DNA from: JAJYKN01 sp045403145
GTDB taxonomy: Bacteria; Nitrospirota; UBA9217
NCBI GenBank assembly: GCA_045403145.1
Contig: JAXIPA010000241.1
Span: 1-48,246, forward strand
Direction: 5' to 3'
DNA length: 48,246 bases
Below the pieces are notes generated by a model. It ran no database searches. It was not told where the DNA came from and was given only the letters and a program-made list of their open reading frames with translations. Both the position numbers and the translations under genes were made by a program. Shown piece after piece: positions 26,137-34,645 of the stretch. How positions within the stretch are numbered: the stretch's first letter is position 1; every line of letters begins with the position of its first letter.

Positions 26137-28230
26137 TTATGTTTTTGCCTTGTCCCGCATGGCCTCTTTTCGGGAAAGCCGGATCTTGCCTTGTCGGTCG
26201 ATCTCAAGGACCTTCACGAGCACCTCGTCTCCTTCTTTCAGCTCATCGGTGACTTTCTCGATCCGCTGGTCGGAGATCTGCGAAATATGGAGCAGTCCGT
26301 CGGTACCGGGGAATATCTCGACAAAGGCGCCGAAGTCCATGATCTTCCTGACCTTGCCCATGTAGAGCTTCCCGACCTCGGCGTCCTGTACGATGCCCCG
26401 GATGATCTCCTTGGCTTTGTTTGCCGCAGCCTCGTCCGACGACGCGATATTGATTGTGCCGTCGTCCTCGATGTCGATCTTCGCTCCGGTCTGTTCGACA
26501 ATGCTCCTGATCACCTTGCCGCCGCTCCCGATCACATCCTTGATCTTGTCGGGATTGATCTGCATGGTGATGATCCTGGGCGCATAGGGATTCAGCGTGT
26601 TCCGGGGCGCGGAAAGCGTTTCCAGCATCTTTCCGAGGATGTGCAGCCGCCCGTCCTTCGCCTGCTGCAGGGCACTTCGCATGACCTCGATGGTGATCCC
26701 TTCGATCTTCATGTCCATCTGGAGCGCGGTGATACCCTTGCTCGTTCCGGTCACCTTAAAGTCCATGTCGCCCAGATGGTCCTCAAGACCGAGGATGTCC
26801 GAGAGTACAATGACTTTATCCCCTTCTTTGATGAGACCCATGGCGATGCCGGCTACCGGCGACTTGATCGGCACGCCCGCGTCCATGAGCGCCAGCGTAC
26901 CGCCGCATACCGTCGCCATGGACGATGACCCGTTGGATTCCAGAATATCCGACACGAGCCTGATCGTGTAGGGGAACTCCTGCTTGGTCGGGATCATCGC
27001 CTTCAACGCCCGCTCTGCGAGCGCGCCATGCCCGACTTCCCGCCTGCCCGGTCCGCGGAGGGGCTTGGTCTCGCCCACGCTGAAGGGCGGAAAGTTGTAG
27101 TGCAGCATGAAGGTTTTAAAATACTGGCCTTCGAGGGCGTCTATGCGTTGTTCGTCTTCGGACGTTCCGAGCGTGGCCACAGCCAGTGCCTGGGTCTCGC
27201 CGCGGGTAAAGAGCGCCGAGCCGTGTGTCCTCGGGAGGAGCCCCACTGACGAGCTGATGGGCCGGATCTCATCCGGTCTTCTGCCGTCGGCGCGGATGTT
27301 CTTGTCGAGGACGATCTTGCGGACCTCGTCTTTTTCCAGGTTGAGGAATATCGTCGATATCTGGCGGCCCCTCGTGGGTTCGTCTTCCTTCTTCAGCTTC
27401 TGCTTGATCTCGTCGAGCAGGACATCGAGCGTTTTCTGACGCTCCATCTTGTTCGGGATGACGATGGCGGTCAACAACCGGTCCATGGCGAGCGCGGCCA
27501 CCTGCGCCGCGAGTTCCTTGTCGATCTCCACGACCTTGACGGACCGCTTGGGTTTTCCGACCTTCGCGGCCAGATCGTTCTGGAGCGCCACGATCTTCTT
27601 GATCTCGCGGTGGGCGACCTCAAGGGCCTCGAGCATCTGGTCCTCGGTCAGTTCGTTGGCCCCGCCTTCGACCATCATAATAGCGTCGGCAGTGCCGGCC
27701 ACGACCAGATTCAGGCGCGTGGCCTCGAGTTCCTTCTGACCGGGGTTGATGATGAATTGGCCGTCGATGAGTCCGACCCGCACGGCGCCGATGGGGCCGC
27801 GAAAGGGGATATCGGATATCGCAAGAGCGGCCGACGATGCGATCATGCCCATGAGATCCATGGAGCTTTCATCGCCGATGGACAGCACGTTTGCGATTAT
27901 CTGCGTGTCGTAATAGTACCCCTCGGGGAACAAAGGTCTGATCGGCCGGTCGATGAGCCGCGACGTCAGGATTTCCTTTTCGCTCTGCCGCCCCTCGCGT
28001 TTGAAAAATCCGCCGGGGATTCTTCCCGCGGCATACGCCTTTTCCTGATAGTCCACCGTCAGGGGAAGAAAATCAACGTTTTCCCGTTCGAGCTTCGAGG
28101 CAACGGCCGTAGAAAGGACCACGGTGTCGCCGTACCGGGCAACGACTGCGCCGCTCGCCTGTTTGGCCATCAATCCCGTTTCCAGGATCAGTCGTTTGCC
28201 GCCTATTTCTGTTTCCACAGTTGTTGCCAT
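26137..28230 (-). CDS. pnp: Polynucleotide phosphorylase
   Basis: 3'-to-5' phosphorolytic exoribonuclease and RNA-tailing enzyme (697 residues). It has two RNase PH domains (GRYGD-like region at the start; second core with RREVGHGALAERAL and SSMATVCGGTLALMDAGVP), a KH domain (IGSGGKVIRSIVEQTGAKIDI) and an S1 domain (YMGKVRKIMDFGAFVEIFPGTDGLLHIS, split). The length is typical. GAGG precedes the ATG by only 4 nt. It follows rpsO by 158 bp that contain a strong hairpin, the classical rpsO-pnp arrangement. Confidence 0.96.
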   Translation of the reverse strand: MATTVETEIGGKRLILETGLMAKQASGAVVARYGDTVVLSTAVASKLERENVDFLPLTVDYQEKAYAAGRIPGGFFKREGRQSEKEILTSRLIDRPIRPLFPEGYYYDTQIIANVLSIGDESSMDLMGMIASSAALAISDIPFRGPIGAVRVGLIDGQFIINPGQKELEATRLNLVVAGTADAIMMVEGGANELTEDQMLEALEVAHREIKKIVALQNDLAAKVGKPKRSVKVVEIDKELAAQVAALAMDRLLTAIVIPNKMERQKTLDVLLDEIKQKLKKEDEPTRGRQISTIFLNLEKDEVRKIVLDKNIRADGRRPDEIRPISSSVGLLPRTHGSALFTRGETQALAVATLGTSEDEQRIDALEGQYFKTFMLHYNFPPFSVGETKPLRGPGRREVGHGALAERALKAMIPTKQEFPYTIRLVSDILESNGSSSMATVCGGTLALMDAGVPIKSPVAGIAMGLIKEGDKVIVLSDILGLEDHLGDMDFKVTGTSKGITALQMDMKIEGITIEVMRSALQQAKDGRLHILGKMLETLSAPRNTLNPYAPRIITMQINPDKIKDVIGSGGKVIRSIVEQTGAKIDIEDDGTINIASSDEAAANKAKEIIRGIVQDAEVGKLYMGKVRKIMDFGAFVEIFPGTDGLLHISQISDQRIEKVTDELKEGDEVLVKVLEIDRQGKIRLSRKEAMRDKAKT

Positions 28231-28265
28231 GAAACCTCACTTTTCCCTAAAGAGTCCCTCACCTT

Positions 28266-28366
28266 CATTCCTCCCCCTCGACGGGGGAGAAATGAAAGGC
28301 GGGGGTGATGATCGCTATGCCGTGGAAGCATCGGTGTTCATCATCTCAGACGAACACCGATCACGG
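28266..28366 (-). promoter_or_regulatory. rpsO-pnp intergenic palindromes
   Basis: Two palindromes fill the gap. ATCGGTGTTC (28330-28339) pairs with GAACACCGAT (28352-28361), and flanking CCGTG and CACGG (28320-28324, 28362-28366) extend the stem. A second, CCCCCTCGACGGGGG (about 28271-28285), lies closer to pnp. No T-tract follows on the transcribed strand. In other bacteria a stem in this gap is cut by RNase III to control pnp, so an RNA-processing role is possible; a repeat origin is equally possible. Confidence 0.5.
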
Positions 28367-28388
28367 ACGATTGATGACGTTGGTAATG

Positions 28389-28652
28389 TTATTTGCGTAT
28401 ACCGAGCTGGTCTATGACCTGACGGTAACGGTCCAGATCGTTTTTCTTCAGGTAGTCCAGATGGCGACGCCGCTGACCGACCATTTTCAGGAGACCTCTC
28501 CGCGAATGGTTGTCATGTTTGTGCGCCTGCAGGTGTTCCGTCAGATGACTGATGCGCCCGCTTAAAAGCGCAATCTGTACTTCCGGAGAACCCGTGTCCG
28601 TCGCATGCCTGCGATAGGTACTGATCACACTGGTCTTCTGCTCCTTATCCAT
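28389..28652 (-). CDS. rpsO: 30S ribosomal protein S15
   Basis: Small-subunit protein (87 residues) that binds 16S rRNA early in platform assembly. It has the complete family sequence: TDTGSPEVQIALLSGRIS, LTEHLQAHKHDNHSRRGLL and GQRRRHLDYLKKND. I chose the ATG at 28652, with GGAGG 8 nt upstream, giving the normal length; an upstream ATG at 28676 would lie before the ribosome site. It has its own promoter at 28690-28718 and lies between truB and pnp. Confidence 0.96.
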   Translation of the reverse strand: MDKEQKTSVISTYRRHATDTGSPEVQIALLSGRISHLTEHLQAHKHDNHSRRGLLKMVGQRRRHLDYLKKNDLDRYRQVIDQLGIRK

Positions 28653-28689
28653 AACCGCACCCTCCTTTCTTTGCATTTCTGAAAGCCGT

Positions 28690-28718
28690 AAATTATCATA
28701 TTTACAGCAGGTTGTAAA
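28690..28718 (-). promoter_or_regulatory. Promoter of rpsO-pnp
   Basis: On the minus strand TTTACA (28713-28718) and TAATTT (28690-28695) are 17 bp apart, with TG before the -10 element. TTTACA and TGTAAA (28701-28706, 28713-28718) also form a 6-bp inverted repeat over the -35 element, a possible operator. Confidence 0.72.
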
Positions 28719-28727
28719 GCGTTTTAT

Positions 28728-29618
28728 TCACGCATCGCAAGAAAAAACCAATTCAGGCCGGAAAAAACCGTTATCAACGCGGGCGATGGCCACAAGGGCT
28801 CCGGATGGATCGTGGATTCTCACCAGGGCGCCGTCCCTGTTCGCACCGGATGCGGGACAGGAGACGCGGTTGCCGTGTGAAATCCGCCCGGCCTCGGCAG
28901 CCGGAAGGGGCACAGCGGGAAACTCGGCAAGGACCTCGTCGATCGGGATCATTGCCTTGTCCACGGCGCCTGTGGACGCCATTGCTGCAAGTTCATCGAT
29001 TGTTACGCACGAAGCGAGTCTGAATCCGCCGGACCGTGTCCGCTGAAGGCTCGTCAGATGCGCGCCGCTGCCCAGTACCTCACCGATGTCCGAACACAGC
29101 GACCTGATGTACACTCCCTTCGCGCATCGCACCGTGAGGGTCACGAAGGGATCATCATACGCCGTCAGTTCAATATCATGAATGGTAGCGGGTCTCGGCT
29201 TGTTCTGCTCCGCCCTCCCCTGCCGCGCCAGCTTGTACGAGGGAACACCCGCGATTTTAACCGCCGAGAACGCGGGCGGACGCTGCATGATCGTGCCGGT
29301 GAATTTTCTTATCACCGAGATGAGTGCTTCGCGGTCGGGCGCTGTATAGGGCCTGGTCTCCAGCACGCGGCCTTCGGCATCAAGCGTATCCGTCGTTATC
29401 CCGAGCCGCATGATTGCCCGGTATTCCTTCTCGCCCGCTTCGAGGTATTGAGCGATCCGGGTCGCTTTCCCGATGCAGAGCACCAGAACTCCGGTTGCGA
29501 GCGGGTCGAGCGTGCCCGTATGTCCGATCCTTTTTTCTCCAAGGATCCGTCGCGCGTGCTGCACAACATCGTGCGAGGTCATGCCCGACGGTTTATTGAT
29601 ATTAACGACGCCGTTCAT
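28728..29618 (-). CDS. truB: tRNA pseudouridine-55 synthase
   Basis: Makes pseudouridine 55 in the T-loop of tRNAs (296 residues). It has GVVNINKPSGMTSHDVV, the catalytic IGHTGTLDPLATGVL with Asp38, and FTGTIMQRPPAFSAVKI, with YIRSLCSDIGEVLG. The C-terminal PUA-like domain is short. The ATG at 29618 is preceded by GGGAG and overlaps the nrnA stop by 17 bp; the frame is open 18 codons further but these are inside nrnA. Part of the rimP-pnp operon. Confidence 0.95.
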   Translation of the reverse strand: MNGVVNINKPSGMTSHDVVQHARRILGEKRIGHTGTLDPLATGVLVLCIGKATRIAQYLEAGEKEYRAIMRLGITTDTLDAEGRVLETRPYTAPDREALISVIRKFTGTIMQRPPAFSAVKIAGVPSYKLARQGRAEQNKPRPATIHDIELTAYDDPFVTLTVRCAKGVYIRSLCSDIGEVLGSGAHLTSLQRTRSGGFRLASCVTIDELAAMASTGAVDKAMIPIDEVLAEFPAVPLPAAEAGRISHGNRVSCPASGANRDGALVRIHDPSGALVAIARVDNGFFRPELVFSCDA

Positions 29619-30603
29619 CAGGCATGCCGCTCCCCCCGTCCATCTGTGCTGTGACGATTCTGCCGACTTCACTCACGACCTTTGGGAGAACTTCATCGAG
29701 AGGACCTTGCATGAGACCGCCGGCGGCGTTTTTGTGGCCCCCGCCGCCCAGCGATTGCGCCAGACCCGTCAGGTCCACGCGCCCCTTGGAACGAAGGCTG
29801 ATTTTGTACTGAGCCGCCGAAGTCTCCCGGAACAGGACCGCGACTTCAACACCCTTTACGGACCGGACGAAATTGACGAAATTGTCGGTATCTTCAGCCG
29901 TGGTGCCGGTCCTTCGGTACAGCTCCTCGGTAACGACCACCCATGCGATTCGTCCATCCGGGCTGCGCTCCATGCCGGCCAGCACGTGGCCGAGCAGTTT
30001 GAGGCGCCTGAAAGCGAAGGACTCGTACACGTTTTCCGTAACGAGCCACGGGTCGGCGCCCGCTTCAAGCAGCGTAGCGGCGATTTTCATGCTCTCCGGC
30101 GACGTATTGGAATACCGGAACGATCCCGTGTCCGTAAAAATCGCGGTATACAGGCAGAGTGCGATATCGCGGTCCAGAGGCGCTCCGAGTTCCAGGATCA
30201 GCTTGTAGATCATCTCGCCGCAGGCGGACGCTTCGGGGTCGAGCCAGGTGAGAGGCCATTCGCGCGGGTTTGTTATGTGGTGGTCGATATTAATCAGGAC
30301 GTCGGCGGGATAGGACTTATCGAAGAGCCCCGTGCGCGGGGGATCGGCATCTACTACCACATGGGCATCATACCGTCCCGGGACCGGTTTGCCCGTTTTA
30401 ATGCGCCCGGCATGGGGCAGGAACCGGTAAATGTCCGGCACGGGGTCGAGGTTGTGCGCGGTCACGGTCATGCCGGTCTTCTCAAGGGCAAGCATGAGCG
30501 CGATTTGGGAACCGAGCGTATCTCCATCCGGGCTTCTGTGCGCCGAAATCAGCACCGTCCTGCATTGTTTCAGCGCCGTGATAATGCGCGCGGGATCACT
30601 CAT
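29602..30603 (-). CDS. nrnA: DHH/DHHA1 phosphoesterase, nanoRNase/pAp phosphatase
   Basis: Degrades 2-5-nt RNA and dephosphorylates pAp (333 residues). It has the DHH motifs SAHRSPDGDTLGSQ (residues 20-33), VVDADPPRTG and INIDHHITN, and the DHHA1 substrate motif GGGGHKNAAGG. It overlaps rbfA by 8 bp, which sets the start at 30603. The nusA-infB-rbfA-nrnA-truB order is conserved in many bacteria. A c-di-nucleotide phosphodiesterase role is possible for some family members, but the single-domain layout fits NrnA. Confidence 0.92.
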   Translation of the reverse strand: MSDPARIITALKQCRTVLISAHRSPDGDTLGSQIALMLALEKTGMTVTAHNLDPVPDIYRFLPHAGRIKTGKPVPGRYDAHVVVDADPPRTGLFDKSYPADVLINIDHHITNPREWPLTWLDPEASACGEMIYKLILELGAPLDRDIALCLYTAIFTDTGSFRYSNTSPESMKIAATLLEAGADPWLVTENVYESFAFRRLKLLGHVLAGMERSPDGRIAWVVVTEELYRRTGTTAEDTDNFVNFVRSVKGVEVAVLFRETSAAQYKISLRSKGRVDLTGLAQSLGGGGHKNAAGGLMQGPLDEVLPKVVSEVGRIVTAQMDGGSGMPDERRR

Positions 30604-30970
30604 CGGACGGGTCCTTCTTGCTCTTCTCCTCCTCGATGGCGCGCAGCAGCTCCATGATGTGAGCCCCCTGCTCCACCGTAGCGTCAAACCGGAACAGGAG
30701 TTCGGGCGTGAATCTCATCCGCATGCGTTTCCCGAGCTCCGCCCGGATGAAGACCGCAGCGCTCTCCAGGCCCTTGAGAGTCTGCGCCTTGTCGCCGCCG
30801 TAGACGCTCACGAACACCTTCGCGTTCCGCAGGTCGTCGGCCACTTCGACATCGGTTACCGTCACGAAGCCGATCCGGGGGTCCTTGATTTTGCGCATGA
30901 GGATGTCCGCGATCTCCTGCTTCATCTGATCGCTGACGCGTTCTGCTCTTTTATAAGTCGGTTTGGACAT
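30596..30970 (-). CDS. rbfA: Ribosome-binding factor A
   Basis: KH-fold protein (124 residues) that helps mature the 30S subunit, binding near the 5' end of 16S rRNA. It has the family's RAERVSDQMKQEIADIL, DPRIGFVTVTDVEVADDLRNAKVFVSVYG (split over residues 30-58) and RFTPELLFRFDATVEQG. The C-terminal tail is charged. It overlaps nrnA by 8 bp; a 106-bp repeat-filled gap separates it from the DUF503 gene upstream. Confidence 0.94.
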   Translation of the reverse strand: MSKPTYKRAERVSDQMKQEIADILMRKIKDPRIGFVTVTDVEVADDLRNAKVFVSVYGGDKAQTLKGLESAAVFIRAELGKRMRMRFTPELLFRFDATVEQGAHIMELLRAIEEEKSKKDPSDE

Positions 30971-30980
30971 GGATAATAAT

Positions 30981-31076
30981 CAGGAGTCAGGAGCCAGTAG
31001 TCAGGAGTCAGAAGAAGTGACGAATACCGATTGAATTTTCTTCTGGATACTGGTTCCTGGATTCCGTCTCCTGCCT
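30981..31076. repeat. Inverted repeat between DUF503 gene and rbfA
   Basis: CAGGAGTCAGGAGCCAGTAG with a following TCAGGAGTCAGAAGAA (30981-31016) is an imperfect inverted match of 31039-31076 (TTCTTCTGGATACTGG...CTCCTGCC). The arms are about 36 nt with several mismatches and contain internal direct GTCAGGAG-type repeats. It splits the operon between the DUF503 gene and rbfA and could fold in the RNA. Confidence 0.7.
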
Positions 31077-31358
31077 TTAGAGAATCTCTATATGATAATC
31101 AAGCAGGTCTATTTCCGGAACGCCGCGGACGAGGTTCAGCACATGGTCCAGTGTTTGGTTGAGGTGGGATTTATCGTTGCTCACGACCGCCACTGCGAGG
31201 CACGCCTTCTGCCAGAGATCATTGTCCTCGACCTCCGCAACCGAAACATTGAACCTGTTCCGGATCCTGTCCTTCAGACTGCGGAGCGAATGCCGTTTGT
31301 CCTTGAGCGACCCGCTGTCCGGGACATGCAATTCTATGGTACAGACGCCGATAAACAT
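31077..31358 (-). CDS. DUF503 family protein (YlxP-like)
   Basis: Small protein of 93 residues found between infB and rbfA in many bacteria. It has the family signature VPDSGSLKDKRHSLRSLKDRIRNRFNVSVAEV (split over residues 11-43) and NHDKS-like VVSNDKSHLNQTLDHV. The function is not known; operon position suggests a role in translation or ribosome assembly. The ATG at 31358 gives the family length. It has no strong ribosome site and starts 44 bp after infB, so it may depend on coupling. Confidence 0.88.
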   Translation of the reverse strand: MFIGVCTIELHVPDSGSLKDKRHSLRSLKDRIRNRFNVSVAEVEDNDLWQKACLAVAVVSNDKSHLNQTLDHVLNLVRGVPEIDLLDYHIEIL

Positions 31359-31402
31359 CGTGTATGCCGGAACGACATCTCCGGCCGTGAACGACGCGCG
31401 GT

Positions 31403-33991
31403 TTACAGCTTTGCCGCCACCTTGTCGATCACATAGGCCTCGATGATGTCTCCCACCTTGATGTCGTTGAAGTTTTCGACTCCGAGGCCGCACTCGTATC
31501 CGGACTGCACCTCGCGCACGTCGTCCTTGAACCGTTTCAGCGAATGGAGCTTGCCGGTGTAGACGAGTACGTTGTCGCGAAGCACCCTGACTCCGTCGTT
31601 TTGTCTCGTCATGACCCCCTCGACGACGTAAGCGCCGGCGATGGTGCCGACCTTGGAAACATGGAACGTCTGGCGTACCTCGGCGCGTCCGAGAATGCGC
31701 TCCTTGAGCGTGGGTTCGAGCAGCCCTTCCATGGCGGCCTTGATGTCGTCAATCGCGTTGTAGATGATATTGTACAGCCGGACATCCACTCCTTCGCGCT
31801 GCGCCAGTTCGGTCGCCTTCGGTTCGGCCCGGACGCTGAACCCGATGATGATCGCGTTCGACGCCGCGGCGAGCATCACGTCGGTTTCGGTAATGGCGCC
31901 CACGGAGCTGTGGATGACTTTGAGTTTGACTGCGGCTGTCGAGAGCTTTTCGAGGGAGTCGACGATAGCGCCAGCCGAGCCCGACACGTCGGCCTTGATC
32001 ACGATGTTCAGTTCTTTTACCATACCTTCCTGAATCTGGGTATGGAGGTCTTCAAGGGTCACTTTCTTCATGCCGGCCATTTCGGTGGTCCGTTGTTTGG
32101 CCTGCCGCGTCTCGGCGATCTGCCGGGCTTTGCGCTCTTCCTCAAGCACCACGAAACGATCGCCCGCCAGGGGAACGCTGGAAAAACCGATGACCTCCGC
32201 CGGCATGGACGGTCCGGCGCTTTCGACCCGGTCGCCCTTGTCGTTGATGAGCGCCCGCACCTTGCCGAACTGGGAGCCGGTCACGAAGAACTCGCCCACT
32301 TTGAGCGTGCCGGATTGGACCAGCACCGTGGCCACCGGGCCGCGGCCCCGGTCGAGCTTGGCTTCGATGACCGTACCCCTCGCCATCTTGTCGGGGTTCG
32401 CCTTCAGTTCAAGGACATCGGCCTGGATGAGGACCATCTCGAGCAGGTGCTCAAGACCCATCTTTTTCTTCGCCGAAACCTCGCAGAAGATGGTCTGGCC
32501 CCCCCACTCTTCGGAGATGAGCTCGAATTCGGACAGTTCCTGTCTTACCCGGTCCGGCTTGGCCTCGGGCTTGTCGATTTTATTGATCGCGACGATGATA
32601 GGGACGCCGGCGGCTTTTGCGTGGCTGATCGCTTCACGCGTCTGCGGCATTACGCCGTCATCAGCCGCGACCACGAGGATCACGATGTCCGTTACCTGGG
32701 CGCCCCGGGCGCGCATGGCGGTAAACGCCGCATGGCCCGGCGTATCGAGAAAGGTGATGTCCCTGCCCTTGAGACTGACCTGGTAGGCGCCGATGTGCTG
32801 GGTGATGCCGCCCGCTTCCCTCGAAACGACATTGGTCTCTCGAATCGAATCGAGAAGGGACGTCTTCCCATGATCGACGTGTCCCATAATGGTTACCACC
32901 GGGGGCCGTGGGACCATGGCCTCCACCGCATCCGCCTTTTCCTCGAGGATGTCTTCTGCGGACTCGATGCTCGCGATCTCGGCCTTGACGCCGTACTCAT
33001 CCGCCAGGAGCAGCGAAGCATCCATGTCCATGGGCTGGTTCTGCGTTGCCATGATGCCCATGGTCATGAGTTTTTTGATGACATCGCCCACTTTCTGTCC
33101 CATGACTTCGGCAAATTCTTTTATGGTGCAGCCTTCCTGTATCTTGACGACCTTTTTCCGGGGCTTGGTGATTTCCGCCACGTCGGTCTGCAGTCCATGC
33201 CGGTCGTCCTTCTTGTGCGGCCTCTTTCCGGTCGGAAGCGTCTTCAGATCCGGCAGCTTTTTGAACGACGGCTTGTCACGGAACTCGCGTTCCTGTTTCT
33301 GATCAAATTCGGATTTTTTCTTGTCCCATTTTTTCTTAGTCGGTTTTCCGGGAACGGGAGGTACGAGGGAGGCGGGCACCTGAGAGGCCTCCAGCACGGG
33401 GGAACGGAAGGCCGATTTTTCGAAGGGACGACTTCCCGGACGCTGCTGGCCGCCGAAGGGCCGCTGGCCGGGTTGGGGACGGCCGGGATACTGAGCCTGC
33501 GCCGGACGCTGGCCCACTGTCTGCGGACGCTGAGCCGGCTGAGCTGCGACCGGTGCCGGCTGCGCCGCGGGAAGAACAGCGCTCTTTTCTTCCAGCTTCG
33601 CCGCCGGGACCTCTTTAATCAGACCAACGGGCGGAATGACCGGCGGCGCCGGCATGGCCGGTTTCGGCATCGGTGGAATGGGGGCTGGTTTCGGTTTTGC
33701 ACCCGGCTTCTCAAGCGTTGAGGAAAATTTCCCGATCAGCGCCGCCGCCTTCTTCATCCGTTCTTCCCTGTTAAGCAGAGGGTCGACCGGCTCTTTTTCC
33801 TTCTTGGTTTTTTCCTTTTCCTTTTCCTTGCGGATAGCTTTCAGCTTCTCGATCAGGGACTTGGATTCCTTGTCATCAAGACCGCTGGACGGGGTCTTCG
33901 CCTTGATGCCCATCTTCTCAAGAACCGAGATGAGATCTTTGCTTTCGACCCCCATTTTTTTTGCCAGCTCGTGCACCCGGATCACGGTCAT
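31403..33991 (-). CDS. infB: Translation initiation factor IF-2
   Basis: GTPase (862 residues) that places initiator tRNA on the 30S subunit. It has an IF2 N-terminal module (VIRVHELAKKMGVESKDLI), a long low-complexity linker rich in Pro, Ala, Gln and Lys, a second N2 module (EFAEVMGQKVGDVIKKLM), then the G domain with GHVDHGKTSLL (about residue 370), DTPGHAAF and NKIDKP, and the C-terminal domains that bind IF-1 and fMet-tRNA. Position after nusA and the YlxR fusion is conserved. The upstream gap of 48 bp has GGGGG before the ATG. Confidence 0.97.
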   Translation of the reverse strand: MTVIRVHELAKKMGVESKDLISVLEKMGIKAKTPSSGLDDKESKSLIEKLKAIRKEKEKEKTKKEKEPVDPLLNREERMKKAAALIGKFSSTLEKPGAKPKPAPIPPMPKPAMPAPPVIPPVGLIKEVPAAKLEEKSAVLPAAQPAPVAAQPAQRPQTVGQRPAQAQYPGRPQPGQRPFGGQQRPGSRPFEKSAFRSPVLEASQVPASLVPPVPGKPTKKKWDKKKSEFDQKQEREFRDKPSFKKLPDLKTLPTGKRPHKKDDRHGLQTDVAEITKPRKKVVKIQEGCTIKEFAEVMGQKVGDVIKKLMTMGIMATQNQPMDMDASLLLADEYGVKAEIASIESAEDILEEKADAVEAMVPRPPVVTIMGHVDHGKTSLLDSIRETNVVSREAGGITQHIGAYQVSLKGRDITFLDTPGHAAFTAMRARGAQVTDIVILVVAADDGVMPQTREAISHAKAAGVPIIVAINKIDKPEAKPDRVRQELSEFELISEEWGGQTIFCEVSAKKKMGLEHLLEMVLIQADVLELKANPDKMARGTVIEAKLDRGRGPVATVLVQSGTLKVGEFFVTGSQFGKVRALINDKGDRVESAGPSMPAEVIGFSSVPLAGDRFVVLEEERKARQIAETRQAKQRTTEMAGMKKVTLEDLHTQIQEGMVKELNIVIKADVSGSAGAIVDSLEKLSTAAVKLKVIHSSVGAITETDVMLAAASNAIIIGFSVRAEPKATELAQREGVDVRLYNIIYNAIDDIKAAMEGLLEPTLKERILGRAEVRQTFHVSKVGTIAGAYVVEGVMTRQNDGVRVLRDNVLVYTGKLHSLKRFKDDVREVQSGYECGLGVENFNDIKVGDIIEAYVIDKVAAKL

Positions 33992-34039
33992 AAAATCACA
34001 TACCCCCGAAAGGTTCTAAAATTATTAAAATATTTTACT

Positions 34040-34621
34040 CTAACCAATGATATTTATCAAGCCTTTTAATCTCTGCGTCTCGTTCCAGAGCGCGTCAGCA
34101 AGCCCTTTGTCCAGTATTCCGACCACGCCGACGAGTTCCCGGTTGAGAATGGCGCCGAATTCATCACGGGTGAAAAGGGTCTCCTGACGGAGAGAGACGG
34201 AACCATGAACCGCAACCTTTTCTCTCGTCCCTTCGGAAAGATCGGCCGCATAGAACAACAGCTCGACCCGGCCCTTTGCCAGGGCATCCTGCACGGCGGA
34301 AGACCCCGCCGCAATTTTGCCGGCTTTCAATGAAATGGAAAGCAGCGCCTTGATCTTGTCCTTTATGGTCGCGGCAAGCTGAGAAACAAAGGCCTCCGGG
34401 TCCGGAGGCTGGACCCTGGTACGGAGCGCCCGCGCCAGCGGTTCTTTCGCCAGCGCCTTTTTGATGCACTCCTGTGTCGGACAGACGTAGGCTGCGCGAC
34501 CGGTCAGTTTTTCACGGTAGTCGATCACGACCCCCGCGGGGCCGGCGATGATCCTGACGACCTCCTCTTTTTTCAGCACCCTTCGGCATCCGATGCACGT
34601 TCTTTCCGGTTGATGCGCCAT
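34040..34621 (-). CDS. YlxR (DUF448) and L7Ae-type RNA-binding fusion
   Basis: Protein of 193 residues joining two small RNA-binding modules. Residues 1-80 are YlxR/DUF448 (ERTCIGCRRVLKKEEVVRI, GRAAYVCPTQECI, with paired Cys-x2-Cys and Cys residues). Residues about 90-190 are L7Ae/YlxQ-like (LLSISLKAGKIAAGSSAVQDAL, LFYAADLSEGTREK, VVGILDKGLADAL). In Bacillus these are two adjacent genes, ylxR and ylxQ, between nusA and infB. YlxR binds RNA and can affect RNase P or transcription; the exact role here is unknown. The ATG has GAGG 5 nt upstream. Confidence 0.9.
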   Translation of the reverse strand: MAHQPERTCIGCRRVLKKEEVVRIIAGPAGVVIDYREKLTGRAAYVCPTQECIKKALAKEPLARALRTRVQPPDPEAFVSQLAATIKDKIKALLSISLKAGKIAAGSSAVQDALAKGRVELLFYAADLSEGTREKVAVHGSVSLRQETLFTRDEFGAILNRELVGVVGILDKGLADALWNETQRLKGLINIIG

Positions 34622-34645
34622 AGCACCTCAGCGGATGAGTTCCGC

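Noticed and set aside
31544..33721. Long plus-strand open frame (725 codons)
   Set aside because: Antisense shadow of infB, produced by high GC and the skewed codon use of that gene.
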